A stretch of 63,473 nt of DNA, taken from assembly GCA_003137095.1 (NCBI GenBank), contig PLET01000021.1, forward strand, positions 1-63,473. The letters are read 5' to 3'. The notes below the pieces were generated by a model that made no database searches, was not told where the DNA came from, and saw only the letters and a program-made list of their open reading frames with translations. The position numbers and the translations under genes are program-made. The stretch is from Gammaproteobacteria bacterium. GTDB taxonomy: Bacteria; Pseudomonadota; Gammaproteobacteria; Steroidobacterales; Steroidobacteraceae. Below, piece by piece: positions 8,689 to 16,914 of this stretch (position 1 is its first letter; each line of letters starts with the position of its first letter).

Positions 8689-9684
8689 ATGATTCGCCGC
8701 ATGGCGAGTCATCCGGGCGTTTGGATCGCAGCCGGACTTTGGCTGGTCGGCTACGCTGTCGCCCTGGGACTGGCACGCGGGCATCTGCCCTTCGACCGCC
8801 CGGCCGTCGCCCGATTGCCATTCGCCCTGCAGATGGCCGCGCCTTGCATCACCTTGGTCGAGATTTTCGTGTTGACGGGGCTGGTCCTGCTGCTCACGCG
8901 CCGGCGCGTCATTCCCGACATGCTCGCCAGGACCCCCGTGCACCGGGTTGCGCTGCGTGAAACGCTGCTGCTGCTCGGCTACGCCGCGGCCGGCCAAGTC
9001 GGCGGCTGGGTGCTCGGACCGGCGCTCGGCTACCGACCGTTCAGTTTTCACATTGCCGGCACCGTGTTCGGCTGCAGCGTACCGCCGCAGCGCGGCGAGA
9101 TGTGGACCTGGGCGATCTATAATTTCGTGGTATTCGCGGTGCTGCCCCATGCCTGGTTCCGGCGCCGCTATTCCAACACCCAGCTCAACCTGCGTTCCGT
9201 CGACCGCCGCAACGACGCCCTGCTGATCGGGGTGGTCATCCTGGTCGAATCCGCATTCGAACTGGTGGTCTTCGACCACACGCTGTTCAGTCTGAGCGCC
9301 CGTCAAATGCTCATCGCAGCGCCACTCACCTTGACGCTGTTTTTCATCGGCACGGTGCTGCCGACCATGATCCTGATCTATTCGATCCTGCTGCCGCGCT
9401 ATCTCGCCTTATCGGGCTCGCGGATCACGGCTGTGCTGCTCGGCGGCCTGACCTATGCGACCATGCACCTGGTCGAGGGATGGTCCGACTTCAGCTCACC
9501 GGCCAACGTCACGCTTTCGTTGATCTTCGTGCTGCTGCAATACTTCGGACCGGGGATGTTCAAGAGCGTGCTGACGCTGCGCACCGGGAATGCCTGGGTG
9601 CACGCGCTCAGCTACCACATCGTCTCCCCGCACCTCATCGTCGACACGCCGCTGGTGGTGAGGACTTTCGGCATCCTGCCATGA
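8689..9684 (+). CDS. Integral membrane protein, CPBP-like C-terminal part
   Basis: 331 residues with about eight hydrophobic segments (for example WIAAGLWLVGYAVALGLA near the start and MLIAAPLTLTLFFIGTVLPT in the middle). The last third reads ATMHLVEGWSDF ... GNAWVHALSYH, which recalls the conserved His motifs of CPBP (CAAX-protease/bacteriocin-processing) intramembrane proteins, but the EExxxR motif of that family is not evident. It begins 15 bases after the TIM-barrel gene and is probably cotranscribed. Function unknown; it could be a transporter-like or processing protein. Confidence 0.7.
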   Translation: MIRRMASHPGVWIAAGLWLVGYAVALGLARGHLPFDRPAVARLPFALQMAAPCITLVEIFVLTGLVLLLTRRRVIPDMLARTPVHRVALRETLLLLGYAAAGQVGGWVLGPALGYRPFSFHIAGTVFGCSVPPQRGEMWTWAIYNFVVFAVLPHAWFRRRYSNTQLNLRSVDRRNDALLIGVVILVESAFELVVFDHTLFSLSARQMLIAAPLTLTLFFIGTVLPTMILIYSILLPRYLALSGSRITAVLLGGLTYATMHLVEGWSDFSSPANVTLSLIFVLLQYFGPGMFKSVLTLRTGNAWVHALSYHIVSPHLIVDTPLVVRTFGILP

Positions 9685-9736
9685 CGCGAATCGATACGTG
9701 GCTGCCGCTCCCGCGGCGCCGATCGCCGCGCCGGCG

Positions 9737-10426
9737 TCAGTTCAGCTTTTTATAGGCGCGCTCGTCGAAGGGCGCGCCGATCTGCGCAGCCAGCCGCGCC
9801 CGGTAGGTTTGGGCGACCGCGCCTTTTTGATGAGCCTCCAGGGCCGATGCGTTGCGCCATTCCTCGATGACGGTGAAATGATTCGCGTGGGGTGGAAGGA
9901 ATTGCAGAACGGCGACATGCAGCAAGCCGGGATCGGTGCGACTGCCCTCGATGTAGGCCTTGAGCTCACCGGCGTAGTCCTCGGCAAATGGCGGCAGCAC
10001 ATCGACATGAACCAACAGCGTCAGCGCGCCCTGCCGGCCGCCGCCCGCCGGGCCGCCATAGAATAGTGAATGCGCGTGCCGGTCCCACGGCGCCAGCTGC
10101 ATGGGCAACAGAGCCTGCATCAATCGTTCGGTGGCGGGCGCCCTGCCATGCGCCTCGAACGCCGCGGGGTCCTGCCAGACCTCGAGGATGGCAAACCCGC
10201 CGGGGCGGTTGATCTGGGCGAATACCTCGACACCCAGCGCGCCGGGCTCTTGCCGGCTGGCTGACCGGTAGCGCTCGAGTACCGCGGCAGCTTGGCGGCT
10301 GGCGCTCGCCAGCACATCGACGTACGCCACGACCTGGATGGACCCCGGGGAGACCGGTTGCGCCTGTGCCGGCGCAAGCATCAGGCCTGCCAGCAGCACC
10401 ATCGAACGACCCATCGAATTCATCAT
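9737..10426 (-). CDS. Exported protein with two antibiotic-biosynthesis-monooxygenase (ABM) domains
   Basis: 229 residues: a Sec signal peptide ending near APAQAQPVS, then two ferredoxin-like ABM repeats. Repeat one carries GSIQVVAYVDVL ... GFAILEVWQDPAAFEAHGRA, repeat two ALTLLVHVDVLPP ... HFTVIEEWRNASALEAHQKG. The two halves align with each other, so this is an internal duplication giving a pseudo-dimer in one chain. ABM domains act as cofactor-free monooxygenases or bind small hydrophobic ligands. The start is the first of two adjacent ATGs after GGTGGGCGC. It is divergent from the DUF885 gene. Confidence 0.82.
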   Translation of the reverse strand: MMNSMGRSMVLLAGLMLAPAQAQPVSPGSIQVVAYVDVLASASRQAAAVLERYRSASRQEPGALGVEVFAQINRPGGFAILEVWQDPAAFEAHGRAPATERLMQALLPMQLAPWDRHAHSLFYGGPAGGGRQGALTLLVHVDVLPPFAEDYAGELKAYIEGSRTDPGLLHVAVLQFLPPHANHFTVIEEWRNASALEAHQKGAVAQTYRARLAAQIGAPFDERAYKKLN

Positions 10427-10543
10427 GCGCCCACCTACGCTAGCCGCTTCGCCCGCGTTGGTCAAACCAGGCCTCGCCGGGCGCCGGCCGGTCTGCACCG
10501 AACATCGGGTATAGTGCGCGCCCCGGGGGCGAACGAGGTGGCT

Positions 10544-12313
10544 ATGCAGTGCTTCACGGCGCGCCTGCGCACATCGGCGATCATTGGCATCCTCGCCATG
10601 GCGGCGATTCTGTGCGGCTGTCAGAAGGCAGCGCCGGCGGCAATTGCGCCGCCGTCGGGCCGCACCGAGGCCTTAGCGTGGGCCTCTCTGGCTGGCGAAT
10701 ACCTGGAGGCGTATTTCAAGGCGCATCCGAGCTTTGCCGCGCAGCAGGGTCGGCACGAGTACGACGGGCTGTTGCCCGACTGGTCGGCCACCGGCATCCG
10801 CGCCGAGACGGCGCGCCTGAAGGCTTTTCGCGAGCGCGTCAGCGGATTCCCGGATGCCGGGCTCACCGACGCCGAGCGCGTCGAACGCGACTATCTGCTG
10901 ACGCGCATCGACCGCGACATTTTTTGGTCGGACATTGCCGAGGCGCCGTTTCGCAATCCCGAGTTTTATATCGGCATGGACGACGGCGGCGACACGCTCG
11001 ATCCGAGCGTGTACGTGCTGCGACCTTACGGGACACCCGAGGTGCGCCTCAAGGCCTTCATCCGCTACGCCAGATCCGTCGCCCAGGCGGTGCCGGACAT
11101 TCGAAAGAACCTTCGCACGCCGATGCCCGCTACCTACATCAAGCTCGGGGCGTCGAATTTCGACGGACTCGCCAGCTTCTACCGTCAGGACGTGCCGCGG
11201 GTGTTCGCGGGCGTGGGCGATGCGGCGCTGCAGGCCGAGCTTGCGGCCGCGATCGAACCCGCCGCCGCCGCACTCGAGGGACTCGCCCGCTGGCTGCAGA
11301 GCGGAGCCTCACACGCCACCGGCCCGGATCCGCTCGGCGCCGTTCGATTCGCGCAGATGCTGCGGATGACCGAGAGCGTCGAGATCCCGCTCGCCGATCT
11401 CGAAGCCGCCGGGCGTGCGGACCTCGACCGCAATACCGCCGCGCTCACGCAGGCCTGCCGGCAATTCGCGCCCGGCGCCAGCCTCAAACGGTGCGTCGAG
11501 CGCGAGGAGGACCACAAGCCGGAAGGCGGTGCCGTCGCCGGCGCGCGCGCGCAGCTCGCCGGACTTCGACAGTTCATCATCGACAAGGACATCGTGACGA
11601 TTCCGGGGACCGAGCAGGTGTCGGTTGAAGAGGCTCCGCCGTTCAACCGCCAGAACTTCGCCTACATCGACATTCCGGGGCCCTACGACAAAGGCCTGCC
11701 GTCCGTCTATTACATCGCACCGCCGGACCCTGCCTGGCCGCGGGCCGAACAGCTGGCCTACGTGCCGGGCGAGTCCGAACTGCTGTTCACCTCGGTGCAC
11801 GAGGTCTGGCCGGGCCATTTCCTGCAATTCCTGTGGGCCAAACGCGCACCGTCGAAACTGGCGAGCGTCTTCGGCAGCTATGCCTTCATCGAAGGCTGGG
11901 CCCACTACGGCGAAGAGTTGATGTGGGAGAAGGGGCTCGGCGGAAACCCCGAGATCCACGTCGGCCAGTTGTCGAACGCACTCCTGCGGAACGTGCGGTT
12001 TCTGTCCTCGATCGGCCTGCACACCAAGGGCATGACGGTCGCCGAATCGGAAAGACTGTTTCGCGAGGTCGCCTTCCAGAACGCCGGTGAAGCGCGTCAA
12101 CAGGCCGCCCGCGGAACCTACGATCCGGGTTACCTCAATTACACGCTCGGCAAATTGATGATTCGCAAGCTGCGTCACGATTATTGCGCGAACCGGGGCG
12201 GGGAAGCGGCATGGAAGAGCTACCATGACGTGCTGCTGTCCTACGGCGCCCTGCCCGTCCCGCTGCTGCGACGGATCATGCTGCCCGGTGATCGGGGGGC
12301 GTTGCTCCCGTAA
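10544..12313 (+). CDS. DUF885 family zinc peptidase-like lipoprotein
   Basis: 589 residues. The N-terminus (AIIGILAMAAILCGCQKA) carries a lipobox, so it is probably lipid-anchored. The C-terminal half holds the DUF885 signature HEVWPGHFLQF followed by FIEGWAHYGEELMWE, which supplies an HExxGH-like and Glu zinc-ligand set of gluzincin metallopeptidases. Also typical are YFKAHPSFAAQQG near the start and GEARQQAARGTYDPGYLNYTLGK near the end. It most likely degrades peptides in the periplasm. The ATG follows GAGGTG; a longer open frame upstream lies before this site and is not used. Confidence 0.92.
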   Translation: MQCFTARLRTSAIIGILAMAAILCGCQKAAPAAIAPPSGRTEALAWASLAGEYLEAYFKAHPSFAAQQGRHEYDGLLPDWSATGIRAETARLKAFRERVSGFPDAGLTDAERVERDYLLTRIDRDIFWSDIAEAPFRNPEFYIGMDDGGDTLDPSVYVLRPYGTPEVRLKAFIRYARSVAQAVPDIRKNLRTPMPATYIKLGASNFDGLASFYRQDVPRVFAGVGDAALQAELAAAIEPAAAALEGLARWLQSGASHATGPDPLGAVRFAQMLRMTESVEIPLADLEAAGRADLDRNTAALTQACRQFAPGASLKRCVEREEDHKPEGGAVAGARAQLAGLRQFIIDKDIVTIPGTEQVSVEEAPPFNRQNFAYIDIPGPYDKGLPSVYYIAPPDPAWPRAEQLAYVPGESELLFTSVHEVWPGHFLQFLWAKRAPSKLASVFGSYAFIEGWAHYGEELMWEKGLGGNPEIHVGQLSNALLRNVRFLSSIGLHTKGMTVAESERLFREVAFQNAGEARQQAARGTYDPGYLNYTLGKLMIRKLRHDYCANRGGEAAWKSYHDVLLSYGALPVPLLRRIMLPGDRGALLP

Positions 12314-12583
12314 GCGTGCCGTATCCGGCCCCCAGTCCCCTCGATGACCAGGTTTCCATTCCCGGCCTCGAGGGTCTCAAACTCCTCCTCCTTGAGTCCT
12401 CGTCCTTGAGGGTGTTTTGCACCATCGAATCACCAGTGCCGCTTGCAGCCTACGGACGGACTCCTCGCCGCGCTGTAGGCAAAATGGGACAAGGGCGCCA
12501 TGACGTTCCAAAACCTGGAACCACTCCACACTTTCGGACTCTGCTTGCCGCATCACCACTCCGGGAGTAACAATTCCGACGCC

Positions 12584-13921
12584 GTGAGAATCTCGCCCCG
12601 CGCCGGTCTGTTGATTTGTCTGCTCGCCGGCCCGGCGATGGCCCAGAATCTCGCCGACGTCGTCAACGACGAGCTGCCGGGACTGGTCGGCACCTACGAG
12701 CAGGTACACGCACATCCGGAACTGTCCCATCAGGAGGACAAGAGTGCGGCACTCCTGGCGGACGCATTACGCCATGCCGGTTATACGGTCACCGAGCATG
12801 TCGGCAGGTATCCGGACGGCACGCCGGCCTTTGGCGTCGTGGCGCTGCTCGAAAATGGGGCCGGCCCGCGTTTGCTGATCCGCTCTGATCTGGATGCGTT
12901 GCCCATTGTCGAGGAGACCGGTGTCGATTACGCCAGTCACGTGATGGCGAGGAATGCCGCCGGCCAGGAAGTCGGCGTCATGCATGCCTGCGGCCATGAC
13001 ATTCATCTCACCAACCTCATCGGTACCGCCAGGGCACTGGCGACCCTGCGCCGCAAATGGCACGGCACCCTCATGCTCATCGGTCAGCCCTCGGAGGAAA
13101 CGCTGGATGGCGCGAGAGCCATGCTCGCCGATCATCTCTACGAGCGATTCGGCACCCCCGATTTCGCCGTCGCGCTGCACGACACCAATGCCCACCCCGC
13201 CGGCACCGTCGGCATCACCAGTGGTGCGACGCAGGCCGGCGTTGCCTCCATCGACGTCACGCTGCGCGGCATCGGCGGCCACGGCGCAGAGCCTGAAAAC
13301 GGCAGGGACCCGATCGTCATGGCCGGCGAGTTCATCGTCCAGTTGCAGACCATCGTCAGCCGGCAGGAAAATCCGCGCGACCCGGCGGTCGTCACCGTCG
13401 GCGACATCCACGGCGGTACCAAGCGGAACATCATTCCCGATGAGGTGAAACTCGAGCTCACGGCGCGCGCCTTCAGCGACGAAGCCATGCAGATCATCAT
13501 CGACGGCGTGCGACGCATCGCCCAAGGAGTGGCGCTCGCCGCCGGCGTGCCCGCGGACCGGCAGCCGATCGTCACGGTTCTGGATGGCGAGTCGGGGCCG
13601 GCAAACACCAATGATCCCGCCCTGGCGGCACGGGTCAAGGCGGCGCTCGTCGCCGCCTTGGGCGCGAACGACGTGTTCACTGACCAGCCCATCATGAACA
13701 GCGAGGATTTCGGTCTGTTCGGGCTTCCCGGCCATAGGATCCCGACCGTGATGTTCTGGCTCGGGGCCATGGATCCCGTCAAACTGGCCGCGGCCAACGC
13801 CGCCGGCCGTTCGCTCCCCGGCCCGCACACCGGTCTTTTTCAACCCGTTCCGGAGCCCACCCTTCGCACCGGCATCATCGCAATGACATCCGTCGCCATC
13901 TCGTTGTTGCAGCCCCGATAG
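12584..13921 (+). CDS. Exported M20D amidohydrolase (hippurate hydrolase/IAA-amino acid hydrolase-like)
   Basis: 445 residues from the GTG at 12584, which starts a good Sec signal (VRISPRAGLLICLLAGPAMA). The mature part has the M20D pattern: EQVHAHPELSHQE, LLIRSDLDALPIVEETG, HACGHDIHLTNL (metal ligands), GQPSEETLDGARAM (catalytic Glu), the dimerisation-domain GGHGAEPENGRDPI, and the late His in PGPHTGLF. It hydrolyses N-acyl amino acids. An ATG at 12500 in the same frame would add 28 residues before the signal and is less likely. It ends 67 bases from the convergent PepSY gene. Confidence 0.9.
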   Translation: MRISPRAGLLICLLAGPAMAQNLADVVNDELPGLVGTYEQVHAHPELSHQEDKSAALLADALRHAGYTVTEHVGRYPDGTPAFGVVALLENGAGPRLLIRSDLDALPIVEETGVDYASHVMARNAAGQEVGVMHACGHDIHLTNLIGTARALATLRRKWHGTLMLIGQPSEETLDGARAMLADHLYERFGTPDFAVALHDTNAHPAGTVGITSGATQAGVASIDVTLRGIGGHGAEPENGRDPIVMAGEFIVQLQTIVSRQENPRDPAVVTVGDIHGGTKRNIIPDEVKLELTARAFSDEAMQIIIDGVRRIAQGVALAAGVPADRQPIVTVLDGESGPANTNDPALAARVKAALVAALGANDVFTDQPIMNSEDFGLFGLPGHRIPTVMFWLGAMDPVKLAAANAAGRSLPGPHTGLFQPVPEPTLRTGIIAMTSVAISLLQPR

Positions 13922-13988
13922 CCTGGACCCGGGTCCGCCGCGCACGCGGCACTGACCGCCGCGCCTCGTCAGATGACCGGTAGCATCG

Positions 13989-14432
13989 TCAGATAAGCAG
14001 CAGCATCGTCGGAATGATCGAACCGCCGGCCACCAGCAGCCAACCCAGCCGCTTGCGCGGGGTGTGAAGCAGACCCATCCAGAGGCCGAAGACTGTGGAA
14101 ACGGTGAGCGCGATCGCCACCAGCAGAAAGTATCCCTTCAGCAGCAAGGTCGACTTTTTGTCACCGTCGTCCTCGGGACCCGGCGGCGGCTTCGGGCGGG
14201 GAGGTTGTGCACCCGGCCCCGCAGCCGGCGGTGGGCGATGATGGCCCAACGCGAAAACCTGATCCTTGTGAACCGAACTCAGCTTCTCGATGAGGGCGGG
14301 CGGACTGTAATCGCCGTGTGCCTCGTGGAGACTGAAGATCTGCGCCGCGCCGGTCAGCGCAAAGAACAGCACGCTCGGCGCAATGAACAAGCCGATGTAC
14401 AAATGCCACCGCCGGACGCTGACCCTGTTCAC
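13989..14432 (-). CDS. PepSY-associated membrane protein
   Basis: 147 residues with three hydrophobic segments: YIGLFIAPSVLFFALTGAAQ (about 12-31), GYFLLVAIALTVSTVFGLWM (about 100-119) and a C-terminal WLLVAGGSIIPTMLLLI. A Pro-rich loop (residues about 65-88) faces the periplasm. The SLHEAHGDY turn and FGLWMGLLHTPRKR are typical of short PepSY-TM proteins, which are often linked to metal or flavin-reductase functions. It begins 61 bases after the Met/His-tailed exported protein and probably shares its transcript. Confidence 0.75.
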   Translation of the reverse strand: MNRVSVRRWHLYIGLFIAPSVLFFALTGAAQIFSLHEAHGDYSPPALIEKLSSVHKDQVFALGHHRPPPAAGPGAQPPRPKPPPGPEDDGDKKSTLLLKGYFLLVAIALTVSTVFGLWMGLLHTPRKRLGWLLVAGGSIIPTMLLLI

Positions 14433-14493
14433 AATGATTCACCTCGCGCGCTGCAGATCAATGAAGTTTCGATGGGATGAAGGACGGCCGGGC

Positions 14494-15207
14494 TCAATTC
14501 ATCTTCATTCCCGGCATCGTCCCCCGGTCCATGTTGTCGTGGCCCTCCTCGTCGTCATTCGTCGACCAGATCTTCGAGGCCGACGTCTCATACGGGTAGA
14601 CATGCACCATCCAACCGAACAGATGCGGATAGAACCGGCCGCCGGCGGCCTCACAGCCCTCCTGAGTGGTGATGGACCCGAGCAATCCGAACTTGGCCTG
14701 CGGTCCAAAGTAGGCGGCCTTCTGCCCCTCGGGCGCCTTGCAGAAATTGATGTGCTGGTGCCAGCGCGCGATGCTGAGCGGAATTCGCTCGTTGATCTCC
14801 TCCTCGGTCGCCGCCACCCGGTCGGTGTACATCGCCCCGATGAGCGTGTATCCGCCGTCCGCCGTTTTACGGTACAGAAGCGAAGTCGGTTTGAGGGGAT
14901 CGAAATGTGTTCTGGCCGCGAGGCCGTTGTCGTAGTTGGTGAAATGATATTGCGGCTGCGGGATGTCGGGCAGGAATATCCTGTAGCCGTCCGCCAGCGC
15001 CTTGCGGTAATCCTTATAGGGCTCCATGGCCGTCTTGGCGGCGGCCACCACCGCGTCGGCTTTTTGCTGATCACCCGGGACGGGCGGGCGCAGCGCCGTC
15101 ATGACCATGTGGCCCGACATGCTCGAATCCATGGCAACGGCCATGCTGCCGATCAACAGAATCAGGGTCGTCCATGGCGCCAGGCCGCGCGGAACTCGTG
15201 CGTGCAT
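14494..15207 (-). CDS. Exported protein of unknown function with a Met/His-rich C-terminal tail
   Basis: 237 residues, family not recognised by me. It has a Sec signal (ILLIGSMAVAM), then a soluble domain with aromatic, His-containing blocks (PQYHFTNYDNGLAARTHFDP, ARWHQHINFC, GRFYPHLFGWMVHVYPYE). It ends in GHDNMDRGTMPGMKMN, a Met/His/Asp tail of the kind seen in copper-handling periplasmic proteins. A strong AGGAGG lies before the ATG. With the PepSY-type gene downstream, a metal-related role is plausible but unproven. Confidence 0.7.
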   Translation of the reverse strand: MHARVPRGLAPWTTLILLIGSMAVAMDSSMSGHMVMTALRPPVPGDQQKADAVVAAAKTAMEPYKDYRKALADGYRIFLPDIPQPQYHFTNYDNGLAARTHFDPLKPTSLLYRKTADGGYTLIGAMYTDRVAATEEEINERIPLSIARWHQHINFCKAPEGQKAAYFGPQAKFGLLGSITTQEGCEAAGGRFYPHLFGWMVHVYPYETSASKIWSTNDDEEGHDNMDRGTMPGMKMN

Positions 15208-15266
15208 ACGTTCCTCCTGAGGATGATGTATCTTAACCGGGAACTTTTACCCGCCACCATTATTGA

Positions 15267-15272
15267 TATAAT
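15267..15272 (+). promoter_or_regulatory. Candidate -10 element before the 68-residue gene
   Basis: TATAAT, a perfect sigma-70 -10 hexamer, lies 72 bases upstream of the small conserved gene at 15344 in an AT-rich pocket. A weak TTTTAC sits 16 bases before it. The region is also the divergent promoter zone of the exported protein on the minus strand. Confidence 0.45.
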
Positions 15273-15343
15273 GTAGGCCTCAGCGCGGATGGCGCTGATA
15301 ATCAGCCGCCCGCGTTCCGTAAAACAGGCAGCACTTCAACTCT

Positions 15344-15550
15344 ATGAATGATTCGAACTCCTCGTCCAATTCGACGACGGGCCGCCCGATCCTCAAGCTC
15401 AAAGCCGGCACACGCAGACCTCTGCCCGAGGCCAAAGCCCCGGCTCCTCCGCAGACCGACGCCATCTCCAAATCGAAGCCCGGCGCCCGCTGGACTGACG
15501 ATTACATGCAGCGCATGCAAGCGGACATGGACTTGCTGACCCCGCGATGA
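15344..15550 (+). CDS. Small conserved hypothetical protein
   Basis: 68 residues, no signal or membrane segment. The N-terminal part is Ser/Thr-rich and disordered. Then come GRPILKLKAG and a C-terminal block GARWTDDYMQRMQADMDLL. I recall the combination GRPxLKLK plus GxRWTDxYxxRMQADMD from small uncharacterised proteobacterial proteins, which supports a real gene despite its size. No function can be given. A consensus-like -10 element lies upstream. Confidence 0.6.
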   Translation: MNDSNSSSNSTTGRPILKLKAGTRRPLPEAKAPAPPQTDAISKSKPGARWTDDYMQRMQADMDLLTPR

Positions 15551-15601
15551 CCCGCAGGTCCGCGGGCCGGACCTCCCCGTATACGGTCGTGCGCGCGTCC
15601 T

Positions 15602-15868
15602 TCAGAAGCGATCGCGTCACCTCATGTCGACGGCGTGGTCTTGAGCGGCGGCGGTCCGCTGGCCGTGGCATGGGAGTGTGGCCTGATCGCCGGTGTTACG
15701 CGTCCCGGCCTGGCAGCGGCCATCGGTCCGCGCACCATCGACCTGGTGCGTCGTCCGCAGGTCGCCCGCGCCGGCCTGCTACGCGGCGTATCCTTGGTCG
15801 ACGTCGCTGCCGAGTTCTTGCAGGATGCGTGCTGCAGCGTACAGACCGGGCCGCCCTTTCCGGATTGA
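15602..15868 (+). pseudogene. Remnant of a patatin-like phospholipase gene (tentative)
   Basis: In one frame this stretch reads HVDGVVLSGGGPLAVAWEC then GLIAG. This closely resembles the N-terminal oxyanion-loop block of patatin-like phospholipases (xLSGGGxxGxAWExGLLAG). After about 20 residues the similarity ends. The GxSxG nucleophile motif expected next is missing and the frame stops at 15868. I read it as a truncated remnant in the otherwise empty 347 bases between the 68-residue gene and the MscS gene. Chance similarity cannot be excluded. Confidence 0.35.
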
Positions 15869-15897
15869 ATCAACGGGCTGTCAATGCCGGAGGGTCG

Positions 15898-16914
15898 ATG
15901 GTCGATTGGCTTGAGATCTGCCTCGCGGTGGCAACGACGGCGCTTTTCGTATGCGCATTTTTGGCGCGGCTGCGCGCCTTTCGCTCCTTGATGTTGGGCG
16001 GCGCTGCGCTGATGGCGATCACGATGTTGCTACCCCGGTCCGGCAACCCGCTCGGTCAGTTTTTGTTCGCCGGCACAACCGGCTCCATGCACCTGCCCCT
16101 GGAACTGTTCGGGATTGCCTGGTGGGTGCTCGGCGCCTGGCTCATCAGAAGCGTGCTGACCCTGATTCTGCACCGGACGATTTTTCCGAACGATTATCAA
16201 CCCCACGCCCGACGTCTTTTCGCCGATCTGGCATCCGCAATGCTGTATATCGTCGCCTTTGTCGGAATCATGGACACGGTCCTGAAGCAGCCCATCTCCG
16301 CGTTTCTGGCAACCTCCGGCGTGCTGGCAATCGTCCTGGGTCTGGCCTTGCAGAATACCCTGGCGGATGTGTTCTCAGGCCTGGCGATCAACATCGAAAG
16401 GCCCTTCGGCGCGGGTGATTGGATCACCCTGAACGACACCGTCGAGGGCCAAATCATCGAAATCGACTGGCGCGCGACCCGGATCCGCACCTTCGCCAAT
16501 GACATGGTGGTGATCCCGAACAGCGTCATCGCCAAGGCCATCGTGACCAATCATCACAAGCTGAACGAGCCCCATCTGTCCAGTCTGTTGCTGACGATCG
16601 ATTCCTCCGTGCCGCCGGCGCGCGTGATCAAGGCCCTTGAATCCGCCGCGAGCGCCGGACCGGGCGGCGCGCCCGTCACGAAGCCGACCGCGTATGCCTG
16701 CGGGTTTTCCGATTCGCTGGTCACCTACAAACTCAACTTTGCCGTCGACAGCTTTGTGCGTACCCCGGAGGTGCAATCCCAGGTGATCATCCGGGTGAGC
16801 GATGGATTGCGGGTCGCGGGCATTGCGATTGGCGCCCTGCCCACAAATGTCCGGATCCTGCCGAATGACATCGTGACCGGCGCGCTGCAAGGGCGGCAAC
16901 CGGCGGTTTCTTAG
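15898..16914 (+). CDS. MscS-family mechanosensitive ion channel
   Basis: 338 residues. There are four or so TM segments in the first half. The pore-lining helix is TSGVLAIVLGLALQNTLADV, followed by the MscS beta-domain signature FSGLAINIERPFGAGDWI, VEGQIIEIDWRATRIRT and VVIPNSVIAKAIVTN, and a C-terminal alpha/beta domain. These channels open on membrane tension and release solutes during osmotic downshock. The ATG follows GGAGGG. The same frame is open further upstream but has no family match. Its 3' end overlaps the convergent DJ-1 fusion gene by 4 bases. Confidence 0.93.
   Translation: MVDWLEICLAVATTALFVCAFLARLRAFRSLMLGGAALMAITMLLPRSGNPLGQFLFAGTTGSMHLPLELFGIAWWVLGAWLIRSVLTLILHRTIFPNDYQPHARRLFADLASAMLYIVAFVGIMDTVLKQPISAFLATSGVLAIVLGLALQNTLADVFSGLAINIERPFGAGDWITLNDTVEGQIIEIDWRATRIRTFANDMVVIPNSVIAKAIVTNHHKLNEPHLSSLLLTIDSSVPPARVIKALESAASAGPGGAPVTKPTAYACGFSDSLVTYKLNFAVDSFVRTPEVQSQVIIRVSDGLRVAGIAIGALPTNVRILPNDIVTGALQGRQPAVS

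Noticed and set aside
7969..9306. 445-codon minus-strand open frame opposite the TIM-barrel and membrane genes
   Set aside because: Spans two real plus-strand genes and their gap; no recognisable domain.
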